NCBI RefSeq assembly: GCF_040833975.1
Contig: NZ_CP162130.1
Span: forward strand, 2,118,501 to 2,182,500
Length of the DNA: 64,000 bases
Source of the DNA: Leptospira sp. WS92.C1
Lineage (GTDB): Bacteria; Spirochaetota; Leptospiria; Leptospirales; Leptospiraceae
Direction of reading: 5' to 3'
The translations under genes and the position numbers were made by a program. The notes below the pieces were generated by a model. It made no database searches. It saw only the letters and a program-made list of their open reading frames with translations, and was not told the origin of the DNA. Positions 1 to 18,394 of this stretch are shown one piece after another (within the stretch, counting starts at the first letter, position 1; each line of letters starts with the position of its first letter).

Positions 1-788
1 TCTCCGGTCCTTGTGTGATGGAGAATCGGGATTTATTGGATCGAGTTTGTGCCGAAATGATCGAGATCTGCGCAGAATTGAAAATTCCTTATATTTTTAA
101 AAGCAGTTTTGACAAAGCCAACCGTTCTTCCGTAAATTCTTACAGAGGCCCCGGACTTGCGGAAGGTATTAAAAATTTAGAATATATCAAAAACAAATAC
201 AATGTTCCCGTTCTTACGGACATCCACGAAACACATCAAATCGGTCCGCTCAAGGACGTGATCGACATCTATCAAATCCCTGCTTTCTTATGCAGACAAA
301 CGGATCTCATTGCAGAATCCGCTAAAACCGGAAAATGGGTGAACGTAAAAAAAGGACAATTCCTCGCCCCATCCGACACCCGTCATATCGCGACAAAGAT
401 GAAAGAATCCGGCAACGATAAGATTCTCGTGACCGAAAGAGGAACCTCCTTTGGCTACGGAAATTTGATCTTTGACGGAAGAGCGATTCCCATCATTCAC
501 GGATTCGACATTCCTTTGATCTTCGACGCAACCCATTCCGCACAACTTCCCGGAGCCGCTGGAAACAGCACCGGAGGACAAAGAGAATTTATTCCGAGTA
601 TATTACGTTCCGCTGTTTCTTTGGGAATCGAAGGGATTTTTATGGAAGTTCATCCCGATCCGGAAAAGGCGCTTTCGGATGCTACAACTCAATATCCTCT
701 TTCCCAGATCAAAGCTCTGCTCAAAGAAATGATCGGACTGGATCGATATATCAAAAAGGAAATCTTAGTTTCCAGAAACCAGTCGTAA
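1..788 (+). CDS. kdsA: 3-deoxy-D-manno-octulosonate 8-phosphate synthase, 5'-truncated by the window
   Basis: Condenses phosphoenolpyruvate with arabinose 5-phosphate to Kdo-8-phosphate in the cytoplasm, for the LPS inner core. The frame is open to the left edge (first full codon at base 3), so only a short N-terminal piece is missing. Family signatures are clear: GPCVMEN at the edge, RGPGL, the CRQTDLI and KKGQFLAP strands, TERGTSFGY, and DATHSAQLPG followed by EVHPDP near the C-terminus. A Cys stands where metal-independent enzymes such as E. coli KdsA have Asn (GPC versus GMN), so this should be the metal-dependent class (family knowledge plus inference). Lies 11 bp before lptC, giving an LPS synthesis/export run. 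Confidence 0.96.
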   Translation, partial: SGPCVMENRDLLDRVCAEMIEICAELKIPYIFKSSFDKANRSSVNSYRGPGLAEGIKNLEYIKNKYNVPVLTDIHETHQIGPLKDVIDIYQIPAFLCRQTDLIAESAKTGKWVNVKKGQFLAPSDTRHIATKMKESGNDKILVTERGTSFGYGNLIFDGRAIPIIHGFDIPLIFDATHSAQLPGAAGNSTGGQREFIPSILRSAVSLGIEGIFMEVHPDPEKALSDATTQYPLSQIKALLKEMIGLDRYIKKEILVSRNQS

Positions 789-799
789 TCGGATCTTTT

Positions 800-1381
800 A
801 TGAAACGAGCTTACAACAGGATTCGAATTCTTTTCATTCTGATTTCGTTTTGTTTGTCCGCATTCTTATTTACGGATTGTAAAAAGCTAAATTACGAAAG
901 AGTGGAAAAAGAAAGAGAAGCGGGAGCATCGATTTCCATTCGGAACTTTAAAAGAGAAGCATATACTCAGGACGGAAGACTTCAATGGGAACTCAAAGCG
1001 CTGGAATCCTACGTTTTTGTAAACGAAGATCGGACCATCTTTTATAATATCGATTTCGATCAGTATGAAGATGGAAAATTCAAATCCAAACTACTCGGTG
1101 AAAAAGGAGAGATCAATCACAAGACACGATTGATGAAACTGGAAGGAAAGATCTTTCTAAGAACGGACGATAACAAAACCCTCACTGCAAGAGCGATCGA
1201 ATACAATATGGATACCAAAAAATTGGTATCGGATTCTGAAGTTACCGTAAGTGCAGATGGAACCACGATTCATGGGGTGGGCCTAAGAGCAGATAAAGAT
1301 CTCAATAAGTTTACAATCCTAAGACCTACCGCCATTACACAGGGAGGCACCAACCCATTAAAAGCCGCCGGTTCCAAATGA
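800..1381 (+). CDS. lptC: LPS export protein LptC-like
   Basis: Likely the bitopic or lipid-anchored periplasmic component that hands LPS from the LptBFG transporter to LptA. The 193-residue protein has a hydrophobic N-terminus (about residues 9-25) ending FLFTDC. The Cys at 27 could be a loose spirochaetal lipobox; otherwise the segment is the usual LptC membrane anchor. The rest is a beta-rich OstA-like domain with the family pattern of a Trp/Leu-rich strand (LQWELKALES) and later TARAIEYN. Length matches the family. Its stop overlaps the lptA start by 4 bp and lptB follows, which strengthens the assignment; sequence similarity alone would be weak. Confidence 0.85.
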   Translation: MKRAYNRIRILFILISFCLSAFLFTDCKKLNYERVEKEREAGASISIRNFKREAYTQDGRLQWELKALESYVFVNEDRTIFYNIDFDQYEDGKFKSKLLGEKGEINHKTRLMKLEGKIFLRTDDNKTLTARAIEYNMDTKKLVSDSEVTVSADGTTIHGVGLRADKDLNKFTILRPTAITQGGTNPLKAAGSK

Positions 1382-2748
1382 TTCGAAAATCAACATTCTT
1401 ACTTTTTTTATTTTTACTTGCGTTTCCTAATTTCGGAAACGTAAAACCTCCTTTGCCGATCGGAAGTGAAACCGCGGATCGAAAATTTATCAGCATTCCC
1501 GATACCATTCCCGAAAAGAAAAATTCCGCTCCCGACTTTCCCACGCTTTGGGGAGGATCTTCCTTAACCCAGGAAGATAAGACAATCTCGGGTTTAAAGA
1601 TCACAACTTTTAGTTTGGATGGAGGAGCTTGGATCCAACACAGAAAGGTAAAACTTTCGGCGAGCCAGATCGAAGTCTACGGAAAGGACGCATTTAAAGG
1701 ATTTCTTAAAGGTGGAGTTTTTATCCAGGACGGAGACAACGGAGTCACTCTCAGAGCGGGAACGGGAGAATACGATAAAATGGAGGAAAAGATTTATATC
1801 AAAGATCGTCCCCGTCTGTTTCACACGGATAAAAGCGGAATCAAAACCGTCATCTCCGCAACCTTTATAGAAAGAAACCTCGCTAAAAAAACTACGATCT
1901 TAAAAGAAAACGTAATCATCGCACATCCTCAGATCACCATCCTTTGTAAAGAAGCAGTCTTTGAAGAAGACGAGGATAAGATCACAACGGATCCCAATCC
2001 GATTCTGATTGCGAAAGACAGATATCTGACCGGAAAACAACTCACGTTTCATACAAACGAAAATAGAATCGAACTGACCGGAGACAGCATTCTATTTCAA
2101 AATTATACTGAAACCGAAAAAGTGGAAAACAAGGATTCAAAAAATTCGAAACCTGCCGAAGAAAAGCAGAAAAAAGAAGTTACCCGAGTCGCGATTTTAA
2201 AAGGAGATCAGCTGGTCAGCGATAAGGATGAAAACGGAGAAACGAGAGTGGGTCTGTATGGAAACGCCAAGATCTATCGGCACACGATGAAAATGGAAGC
2301 TGAAAAATTGATCAGCTATGGAAAAAACTCCACAAAGATAGAGGCTCGAAATCAAATCACAATTCACGATCGAGAAAACAGATTGATCCTCTCCGGGAAT
2401 GTCCTTGACTACTTTAAAAACGAACAGTACATTCATTTGACCGATTCGGGGAAAATCGATTTTCTTGATAAAAAATCCGAGACAGTTACAAGCACAATGA
2501 CAGCCGTCGAATTTGAACGATTTCTGGATAAAAATGAAACCGTGATTCGTGGAAACGTAATTATAGAAGGCAAGGATTCTTCCGCAACGGGGGAATACGC
2601 AACTTATTTTGAAAAAGAGGAAAAAGTGTATCTTGAGGGAAATCCTACGTTAAAGAAAAACGGCAGAGACATTCATGCAGGAAGAATCATATTCTTTCCA
2701 AGAGAAGGTCGCGCGCTTTTAACCGATGGAATCGTTCCCGGAAAGTAA
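1378..2748 (+). CDS. lptA: LptA/OstA-family periplasmic LPS transport protein, extended
   Basis: Probably the periplasmic bridge carrying LPS to the outer membrane. There is an N-terminal signal peptide (hydrophobic about residues 5-20, ending FPNFGNV), then repeated OstA-type beta strands in which short units with 'GNV/GDS' turns and acidic-lysine loops recur to the C-terminus (for example around residues 110-150, 215-250 and 335-440). At 456 residues it is more than twice the usual LptA length (about 180), so it may form a longer beta-jellyroll stack or combine functions. A charged Lys/Glu linker near residues 247-266 interrupts the repeats. Translationally coupled to lptC and 9 bp before lptB. 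Confidence 0.82.
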   Translation: MIRKSTFLLFLFLLAFPNFGNVKPPLPIGSETADRKFISIPDTIPEKKNSAPDFPTLWGGSSLTQEDKTISGLKITTFSLDGGAWIQHRKVKLSASQIEVYGKDAFKGFLKGGVFIQDGDNGVTLRAGTGEYDKMEEKIYIKDRPRLFHTDKSGIKTVISATFIERNLAKKTTILKENVIIAHPQITILCKEAVFEEDEDKITTDPNPILIAKDRYLTGKQLTFHTNENRIELTGDSILFQNYTETEKVENKDSKNSKPAEEKQKKEVTRVAILKGDQLVSDKDENGETRVGLYGNAKIYRHTMKMEAEKLISYGKNSTKIEARNQITIHDRENRLILSGNVLDYFKNEQYIHLTDSGKIDFLDKKSETVTSTMTAVEFERFLDKNETVIRGNVIIEGKDSSATGEYATYFEKEEKVYLEGNPTLKKNGRDIHAGRIIFFPREGRALLTDGIVPGK

Positions 2749-2757
2749 ACTACGATT

Positions 2758-3479
2758 ATGAGTAAAACCTTCCGAATGGAAAACCTGGTCAAGGTCTACA
2801 ACAAAAGAAAGGTAGTAGACGGAGCCAGTTTTGATATCACTAAAGGAGAAGTAGTCGGCCTGCTTGGTCCGAACGGCGCCGGGAAAACCACTTCTTTTTA
2901 TATGTCCGTGGGTTTTGTTAGACCCGATTCCGGTAAAGTTTATATCGACGGACAAGACGTTACCGATTCTCCGATGCATATCCGTGCGAGATCCGGGGTC
3001 GGTTATCTCGCGCAAGAAGCTTCTATCTTTCGAAAACTCACGGTCGCCGAAAACCTGGAAGCAATCCTTGAGACGATGAATCTATCCAGAACCGAAATCA
3101 TAAAAAGAAGAGACGAACTCCTTATCGAACTACAGATCATGAGAGTCGCCAACCAAAAGGGTTATACTCTTTCGGGAGGTGAAAGAAGACGTTGTGAAAT
3201 CGCGAGAGCTTTGGTTACAAATCCCGATTTCATTCTTCTGGACGAACCGTTTGCGGGAGTAGATCCGATCGCGGTAAAGGACATTCAAACCGTAATCCAG
3301 TCTCTCAAAAAAAGAGGTCTTGGAATTTTGATCACGGATCACAACGTTCGCGAAACTCTAAAGATCACGGACCGCGCGTATATCATGTATAGCGGTAGAA
3401 TTTTGATTTCCGGTTCCACACACGATCTCGTAAACGATCCGGAAACAAGAAGAATCTATTTGGGCGAGGATTTTACGCT

Positions 3480-3483
<4 letters not shown>
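2758..3483 (+). CDS. lptB: LPS export ABC transporter ATPase LptB
   Basis: Cytoplasmic ATPase of the LptB2FG extractor that pulls LPS out of the inner membrane. All ABC landmarks are visible: Walker A GPNGAGKTT near residue 38, Q-loop YLAQEASIF, signature LSGGERRR near residue 139, Walker B ILLDEPFAG near residue 160, and the switch His in ITDHNV. The phrase 'LSGGERRRCEIARAL' and the overall 241-residue length are typical of LptB rather than amino-acid transporters, and it follows lptC-lptA. The stop overlaps the GTG start of rpoN by 4 bp, so LPS export and sigma-54 are translationally linked. lptF/lptG are not in the window. Confidence 0.95.
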
Positions 3484-4901
<1,418 letters not shown>

Positions 4902-4906
4902 ATCGT

Positions 4907-6107
<1,201 letters not shown>

Positions 6108-6123
6108 TTGAATTCTAACTCCA

Positions 6124-7914
<1,791 letters not shown>

Positions 7915-7915
7915 A

Positions 7916-9262
7916 ATGAAAATCTTTATCGCCGACGACGAACCCGAAATCAGAAAGTCCTTAAAAGAAATTTTAGAAGACGAAAATTTCGTGGTCGAAA
8001 TCTTTTCGACAGGGAAGGCATTGCTCAAACAACTGAGAATCGAAAGACCTTCTCTCATTCTTTTGGATGTATGGCTTGGAAAAGAAGACGGAATTCAAGT
8101 CTTGGATGAATGCAAAAAACTCTATCCTACGCTTCCAATTCTCATGATTTCCGGGCATGGGACGATCGAAATCGCGGTCTCTGCAACCAAAAAAGGAGCG
8201 GTTGACTTTTTGGAAAAACCGCTTTCCATCGAAAAGGTATTACAGGCAATCGAGAACGTAATCAATCCGGAGGATAAAAACCCTCTACCGGATATCAAAT
8301 TAGAATATGATGAAATACTTGGAAATTCTTCCGCGATCCAAAAAGTAAAATTTGCGATCGCACAAGCCGCTTCCACAAATGCTCGGGTTTTTATCTATGG
8401 TGAAAACGGAACCGGAAAAGAACTCGTAGCAAAAACCATTTTTAAAAATTCCAAACGAAAGGATCTTCCCTTTGTGGAGATGAACTGTGCGGCGATTCCG
8501 GAAGAATTGATTGAATCCGAATTGTTCGGTTTTACAAAAGGCGCGTTTACCGGAGCCAACGATTCTAGAATCGGAAAATTCGAGGCGGCAAACGGAGGAA
8601 CTCTATTCTTAGACGAGATCTGCGACATGTCCCTTTCCACTCAAGCAAAAGTATTACGAATCTTGCAAGAACAGAGATTTGAAAAACTCGGAAGCACGGA
8701 AACGATCACTGTGGACGTTCGGATCATAGCCGCCACCAACATTCCGGTGGAAGAGGCGATCCGCGACGGAAAGTTTAGAGAAGACTTATATTATCGACTG
8801 AACGTGATCCCGATCACGATTCCTCCTCTCAGAGAAAGAACCTCCGATATTCCCTTACTCGTAGATTATTATATTTCCAGAACGCTGGAAGAAAACAATC
8901 TCCCTCCGAAAAAAATTGAGTCGGAAGCGGTTTCGATTCTTCAAAACCATTTTTGGCCGGGAAACATCCGGGAACTCAAAAATATTATGGAAAGACTTTG
9001 TATCATGACGGTTGGTTCCACGATCACGGCGAACGACGCAAAAGACGCGCTCACAGGTTTTAAAAAGGCAAACGAGATGGTGGAACTCGGAGATTTCAGA
9101 AAAGCAAAGGAAGAATTCGAAAGACAGTATATTATTAAAACATTGCAGACCAACGAGGGAAACGTAACACGCACTTCACGGGTTTTGGGAATCGAACGTT
9201 CTCATTTGTATAGAAAGATGAAGTCGCTGAACATTTCTTCGGATCAGTATACCGATGGATAA
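7916..9262 (+). CDS. NtrX-like sigma-54-dependent response regulator
   Basis: Enhancer-binding protein that opens sigma-54 promoters after phosphorylation. Domain order: receiver (1-120, with the DDE acidic pair at 7-9, phosphoacceptor Asp51 and Lys101 in FLEKP), AAA+ domain (about 130-360) with Walker A GENGTGKE (162-169) and the sigma-54 contact loop GAFTGA (209-214), and a Fis-type helix-turn-helix at the C-terminus (TRTSRVLGIERSHLYRKMK). Length 448 is typical for NtrX/NtrC. Pairs with the kinase directly upstream and sits in the same transcriptional run as rpoN. I found no convincing -24/-12 promoter in the window, so its targets are presumably elsewhere. Confidence 0.94.
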   Translation: MKIFIADDEPEIRKSLKEILEDENFVVEIFSTGKALLKQLRIERPSLILLDVWLGKEDGIQVLDECKKLYPTLPILMISGHGTIEIAVSATKKGAVDFLEKPLSIEKVLQAIENVINPEDKNPLPDIKLEYDEILGNSSAIQKVKFAIAQAASTNARVFIYGENGTGKELVAKTIFKNSKRKDLPFVEMNCAAIPEELIESELFGFTKGAFTGANDSRIGKFEAANGGTLFLDEICDMSLSTQAKVLRILQEQRFEKLGSTETITVDVRIIAATNIPVEEAIRDGKFREDLYYRLNVIPITIPPLRERTSDIPLLVDYYISRTLEENNLPPKKIESEAVSILQNHFWPGNIRELKNIMERLCIMTVGSTITANDAKDALTGFKKANEMVELGDFRKAKEEFERQYIIKTLQTNEGNVTRTSRVLGIERSHLYRKMKSLNISSDQYTDG

Positions 9263-10096
9263 ACAGACTCTCACAATCCTAGGAAGAATTTTGGGTGATC
9301 TCCGTTTTTTGATCCAAAAAAAACAGATTCCGATTTTACAGTTTTCCGGAGAAAAACCGCCAGAAACCACGGAACTCATCTGGAAAGAGGAGACTTGGGA
9401 TTCTACCGAACAAAACAAGGATCTGCAACTGGAAGCAGAGGGAATTCAGGTCCGTAGACCCGCTCGAGCCGCAGAAAGAAATTTCATCTGCAAACTCTGC
9501 ACGGAACGAATCAGCGCGATCCGCAACTTTCTGGTTAAGGGAAGAAAACCTATATTAGTACTTCATTATACAGGCGAGATTGTGCCGGGAAGACCTTCTT
9601 TTTCCAAAACTTCTCCGGATCAGGTTTTTAGAACCAAGGACGCAGAAGACCTTTTTGGAAGAATGATTCAAAAACAATTCGGCTTTAGTCATAAAGAATT
9701 CTACTATCAGGAATATCCCGCTTGTATTTTCAATCAGACAAAATCGAATGCGAGCGATTGGAAAACAAGAACTGAAAAATGCGAGACCCAGGTAAAAGAA
9801 ACCATCGATTCCGAAAATATCAAAGGAATCATTCTTTTGGGCTCGAGTGCGATCGCCGTTTACGGAAAGGAAAAAGCTCTGGAGATGATGGGACGAACCC
9901 TGGACTTTCTACCCGGAATTCCTATGATCGTTTTACGTTCTCCTGAAGCGATTTCCGCAATCGAAACAAAAAGAAAAAATTTTACAGGTTCCAAAGAATC
10001 GTTCGAATTCGAGACCATCAAAAAAGAAGAGGTTTCGATCAAGGAAAGCATCCTGTCCCAATTGGCTCTTTTCCAAAACAAGCTCAAGGACACGCT

Positions 10097-10100
<4 letters not shown>
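9255..10100 (+). CDS. Degenerate uracil-DNA-glycosylase-fold protein with probable Fe-S cysteines
   Basis: Function unknown. The 281 residues look like a family-4/5-type uracil-DNA glycosylase. C79-x2-C82 precedes a helix (TERISAIRNFLVKGRKP); a strand-turn ILVLHYTGEIVPGRP stands where GEAPG should be; then come Cys157 (YPACIF), Cys176 (KCETQ), a GIILLGSSA strand and a C-terminal RSPEA loop in place of HP(A/S). Spacing of the four Cys fits the Fe-S ligands of family 4. The catalytic motifs are altered, so ordinary uracil excision is doubtful. An extra N-terminal 70 residues has no recognisable domain. Overlaps ntrX by 8 bp and priA by 4 bp, which points to a DNA-repair or restart role by context only. 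Confidence 0.6.
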
Positions 10101-12040
<1,940 letters not shown>

Positions 12041-12044
12041 TAGT

Positions 12045-13980
<1,936 letters not shown>

Positions 13981-13984
<4 letters not shown>

Positions 13985-14625
13985 AAATCTCCGCGTCGAT
14001 TTTAGCAACAAAACTCACAGAACTCGGCAAGACGGTTCCGCACTATGATTCTTCCGCGATCGATCTCATGCACATGGACGTGATGGATGGAAACTTTGTC
14101 CCGCAGATCAGTTTCGGAGAAGCCCTGAGCAAGGAAGTAAAGGCTCTCACTTCCATTCCGTTAGACGTTCATCTCATGGTTTCGAAACCCGAAAACCATG
14201 TTTCGAAGTATTACGAACTCAGTCCGTATTGCATTACGTTTCATATCGAAACCACCGATTTCCCGGTCCGACTTGCACAGGAAATTAAATCTCACGGAAC
14301 CAAAGTCGGAGTTTCTTTGAACCCGGGGACCCTCGTATCTTCTTTGGAAAACGTTCTTCCTTATATCGATTTGATTTTGCTCATGACCGTCGAACCCGGA
14401 TTTTATGGACAAAAGTTTATTCTCAACGGAATGGAAAAAATCAAAAAAGCGAAAGAACTGATCGGATCCAGACCGATCGAGCTCGAAGTCGATGGGGGAG
14501 TCAACGACACCAATATTCAAGAGCTCAAAAAGAATGGGGTAGATATCGTAGTCGTCGGAGCAGGACTCTATAAGACAGGAAATCCGGTCGACAACGCGAG
14601 AAATCTCAAATCTTTGACAAAGTAA
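13981..14625 (+). CDS. rpe: Ribulose-phosphate 3-epimerase
   Basis: Interconverts ribulose 5-phosphate and xylulose 5-phosphate in the pentose phosphate pathway. A 214-residue TIM barrel with the family landmarks ISASILA at the start, [17 protein letters not shown] (metal and catalytic residues), [20 protein letters not shown] and EVDGGVN with the second catalytic Asp. TTG start at 13981, overlapping the PASTA gene by 4 bp. It ends this run; the 134 bp that follow contain the only sizeable gap before the ribosomal-protein operon. Confidence 0.97.
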
Positions 14626-14656
14626 TCAAGATTGATCATTTCCGTCGGATCATTTC

Positions 14657-14686
14657 TTGACGGAGGGACATATTGTCCAATATTGG
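14657..14686 (+). promoter_or_regulatory. Possible promoter with embedded palindrome upstream of rpsP
   Basis: TTGACG (14657-14662) is a good -35 match. At 17-18 bp spacing stand ATATTG or TATTGG, which are weak -10 matches. Between them lies a perfect inverted repeat GGACA-TAT-TGTCC (14666-14678), placed where a repressor would block RNA polymerase. The gap between rpe and rpsP is the natural place for an operon promoter. A second AT-rich box, ATATAGAAT near 14731, is another -10 candidate without a good -35. The palindrome is seen; its role as an operator is inference. Confidence 0.35.
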
Positions 14687-14756
14687 TAAAAATCATGCAT
14701 TCTTTTTTGGTCTGTTTCAAAAGATCAAAAATATAGAATGGTAAAAGGAAAACTAT

Positions 14757-15025
<269 letters not shown>

Positions 15026-15026
<1 letters not shown>

Positions 15027-15256
15027 TGGAAGAATTACTGAAGTACATTGTTGCTTCTCTGGTTGAATTTCCCGAAGAAATCGTAATTCGAGAAATTGAA
15101 GGGGAAGAGCAGAACATCATCGAACTGAGAGTTTCTCCCAAAGACGTAGGAAAGGTAATCGGTAAGAACGGTCGAATCGCTAAATCCCTGCGAGCGATTC
15201 TGACTGCAGCTTCCGTAAAAGCAGGAAAGAACTTTTCACTCGAAATCATTGACTGA
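15026..15256 (+). CDS. khpA: KH-domain RNA-binding protein KhpA (YlqC family)
   Basis: A 76-residue single KH-domain protein. The RNA-gripping loop reads [16 protein letters not shown], with GKNG as the GxxG motif. In Gram-positives KhpA with KhpB regulates cell-wall growth and mRNA; in spirochaetes the role is unproven. Position between rpsP and rimM is the classic YlqC position. The start ATG overlaps the rpsP stop codon and the end overlaps rimM by 8 bp. Confidence 0.93.
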
Positions 15257-15768
15257 GGGTTGGATTTCACTCGGCCAATTAGGAAAACCCTTTGGAATCA
15301 AAGGGTTTATTCGTTTTAACGTCACAGAAACAATCCTCACGGAATTCGAACTTCCTCTTCGTTTAAAACTCAAAAAACCGGATCCTAATTTTCCGGAAAA
15401 AGAAATCACTCTCCTCGAAATCAAACCTCATACCGGCAAGTTCATCGTACTCATCGAAGGAATCCATTCTCCGGAAGAAGCGGATCGGCTTACCGGAGGA
15501 ATCATCCTCATTCCTCAAAATTTACTTCCCGAGATCAAATCCAAGAATGAATTTTATATCTCCGATCTAATCGGTCTCCAAGCTATCGACGAGGACGGAA
15601 AAAATCTCGGATGGATCCTAAAAGAAGTACAGGATAACCCCGCTCATTCCATTCTAATTTTTGAGAAAGAAGGCGGGGAAGAAATTCTCATTCCTTTCAT
15701 CCACGTCTTTGTTGGAGGCGTCGACATAGAGAAAAAAACGGTGGTTCTGATTCAACCCGAGGTTTGGA

Positions 15769-15779
<11 letters not shown>
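15249..15779 (+). CDS. rimM: Ribosome maturation factor RimM
   Basis: Binds S19 and assists 16S rRNA processing of the 30S head. The 176-residue protein has the N-terminal RimM barrel ([16 protein letters not shown] at about residues 8-23) and a C-terminal PRC-barrel ([20 protein letters not shown]..., with ILIPFI and [10 protein letters not shown] near the end). TTG start at 15249 inside khpA; an initiating TTG is common in this window. Overlaps trmD by 11 bp. Confidence 0.96.
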
Positions 15780-16433
<654 letters not shown>

Positions 16434-16437
<4 letters not shown>

Positions 16438-16868
16438 ATCAACTTTTAAGAGAAGTATTAACCCCAGATGCGGAAAGAAAACAAAATTTTGCCGTAGGTG
16501 ATACCGTTAAAGTACATTATAAAATCGTTGAATCCGGTAAAGAAAGGGTTCAGGTTTATGAAGGTGTCGTGATCTCCATCGCCAACGAAGCAAATGGAAA
16601 AACGTTTACCGTACGCCGGGTTTCCTACGATATCGGTGTGGAAAGAATTTTCCCGCTGTTTTCTCCCAGAATCGCTAAAATCGAACTCATCCGCAAAGGG
16701 AAAGTTAGAAGAGCAAAACTTTACTACCTCAGAAATCTTGCCGGAAAAGCTGCTCGTATCAAGGAACTCAAGGGCGGTAAAACTCTCGTGAGTGAAGATA
16801 GAAAGAGACAGATTCAGGAAGACGCAGCAGCTACTGCGAGTAAAGCTGCGGCTCCGGCGGCAGAATAA
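16434..16868 (+). CDS. rplS: 50S ribosomal protein L19
   Basis: Large-subunit protein at the 30S-50S interface. The core (residues 1-115) has the L19 signatures [13 protein letters not shown], the [15 protein letters not shown] segment and [19 protein letters not shown]. The 144-residue length exceeds the common 115 because of a C-terminal tail rich in Ala and charged residues (about 116-144). Start ATG at 16434 overlaps the trmD stop. Followed by rnhB 6 bp later. Confidence 0.98.
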
Positions 16869-16874
16869 TCCGGT

Positions 16875-17570
16875 TTGCCGGATTTCAAACTCAACTTTGA
16901 ACCGGAAGAACACCGGTTCTACTCTTCGTCGATTCCTTGCGGGATCGACGAAGCCGGAAGAGGCCCTTATGCTGGCCCCCTCTCTGTTGCTCTCGTCTCC
17001 TTCAGTCAAGAAACCCTGGTTCAAATCCTAGAAGGCAGATTTCTCAAAGGTCTCACCGATTCTAAAAAACTCTCGGAAAAAAAAAGAGAAGCTCTTTATC
17101 CCGAAATTCTCAAACACGCGCAGATTGCGTTTCGAACTTTTTTAAGTCCTCGGTATATCGACAAAGAAGGAATCAACCGAGCCGTTTTGGAAGGAATCCG
17201 AAAATGCGCCAAAATGGCGATTCGAACTTCCCATTCCATACAACCGCTTCAACTTTTGATCGACGGAAATTACAATTTTAATCGTTATCCGGAATGGAGT
17301 TATCTCAAAAACAGATCCGTTTTTTACACCAAAGGGGATCTCAGGATTGTAAGTATAGCAGCGGCATCCGTGCTCGCGAAAGTCAGTAGAGATCGTTATA
17401 TGATGTCGATTTCCGCCAGATATCCGAACTATCTTTTTGCTAAACATAAGGGTTATGGAACAAAACTTCATGAAGAGCTGATTCTAAGGCACGGTCTTTC
17501 CGATATTCATAGAAGAAGTTTTACCGGGAAATTCTCTCTATCTGTTTTAAAACCGAACTCGAAATATTAG
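16875..17570 (+). CDS. rnhB: Ribonuclease HII
   Basis: Cuts the RNA strand of RNA-DNA hybrids and single ribonucleotides in DNA. The 231-residue protein has the catalytic [13 protein letters not shown] (about residues 23-35, Asp and Glu), a third Asp in LLIDGNYN (about 133), and [15 protein letters not shown]. Starts with TTG at 16875. It closes the rpsP operon as in many bacteria. An A9 run (about 17077-17085) lies within codons for Glu-Lys-Lys-Arg; AT homopolymers of this length are not unusual here. Confidence 0.96.
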   Translation: MPDFKLNFEPEEHRFYSSSIPCGIDEAGRGPYAGPLSVALVSFSQETLVQILEGRFLKGLTDSKKLSEKKREALYPEILKHAQIAFRTFLSPRYIDKEGINRAVLEGIRKCAKMAIRTSHSIQPLQLLIDGNYNFNRYPEWSYLKNRSVFYTKGDLRIVSIAAASVLAKVSRDRYMMSISARYPNYLFAKHKGYGTKLHEELILRHGLSDIHRRSFTGKFSLSVLKPNSKY

Positions 17571-17647
17571 AAAATATCGGCGCGAATTTCGGACTTTCTC
17601 GTAATATCTATGCAACTGTTCAAAAGACATTTTTGGGGTAGATTCTG

Positions 17648-18394
17648 ATGAGACTTCCCACGGATTCCTCTGTAGGAAGTCTACGTCTATCCTTTAGTCA
17701 AGAAAACGGACCCAAAAATTTGACAGTCAACCTTCCCCTGGATCAAAAGATCCGGGGCTTTGTTTTGGAGGTTTTTTCGGGTGGAGCTTTGCTTTCTTTT
17801 TCGGGTAAAAAAATCCGGACCGTGACGGACGGAACCTCCTTATTTGTGGGAGAAATTCTTACGTTAGTCGTAAAGCAGGGAACAAAAGGAGTCGAACTCA
17901 AGATCTTAGAAAGAGAATGGAGCGATGGAAAAAATTTATTTTTAAAGACCGACGGAGTTGGCGTAGGAATCGCAGAATTGACGGAGAAAATACTCGGTGG
18001 AGATTCTAAGGAAGCCTCTCCGGAGATTTCGATTCTCAAGATATTGAAGTCCTATTATCCATTTTTTGAATGGAGTGCGGATTTACCATACTTCAGCTGG
18101 GAATTACCGGGCGGAAATGCGGAAGGAATCTATAGCCCAAAGGAAGAAGAGAAAAAGTTTTTATTTCGGATTCAAACCGAAAAAACAGGTAGGACATTGG
18201 TTTTATTTATATGGAAAGAACTTTCCGGAGAAGATCTGCAAATCAACGTTACCTTTGATAATTTTAAAATGTACTTGCATGCTTGTCAAAACAGAGAAAA
18301 ATTTAAGAGAATTTTGATTGAGTCATCCGTGAATTTTCAAGGATACAATTTGGCTTACAAACCATCCCTGACTCAAAAGGAATGGAATGCGTAA
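17648..18394 (+). CDS. FliK C-terminal-like (YlqG-position) protein
   Basis: Not firmly recognised. The 248-residue protein has no signal peptide. Its N-terminal 100 residues ([20 protein letters not shown]..., [12 protein letters not shown]) form a small beta barrel-like unit. The C-terminal 70 residues ([16 protein letters not shown]..., then a helix with [18 protein letters not shown]) resemble the FliK hook-length domain, where a beta sheet is followed by a helix ending in G-x-x-L. It sits between rnhB and a FlhB C-terminal homologue with a 0-bp gap, as ylqG does between rnhB and ylqH in Bacillus. A partner relation with the next gene is inference. Confidence 0.5.
   Translation: MRLPTDSSVGSLRLSFSQENGPKNLTVNLPLDQKIRGFVLEVFSGGALLSFSGKKIRTVTDGTSLFVGEILTLVVKQGTKGVELKILEREWSDGKNLFLKTDGVGVGIAELTEKILGGDSKEASPEISILKILKSYYPFFEWSADLPYFSWELPGGNAEGIYSPKEEEKKFLFRIQTEKTGRTLVLFIWKELSGEDLQINVTFDNFKMYLHACQNREKFKRILIESSVNFQGYNLAYKPSLTQKEWNA

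Noticed and set aside
17077..17085. A9 run in rnhB (and another in the metallophosphoesterase gene near 55631) as phase-variable tracts
   Set aside because: A runs of this length are frequent in Lys-rich codons of this AT-leaning genome, unlike the G/C runs in gspD and gspL.
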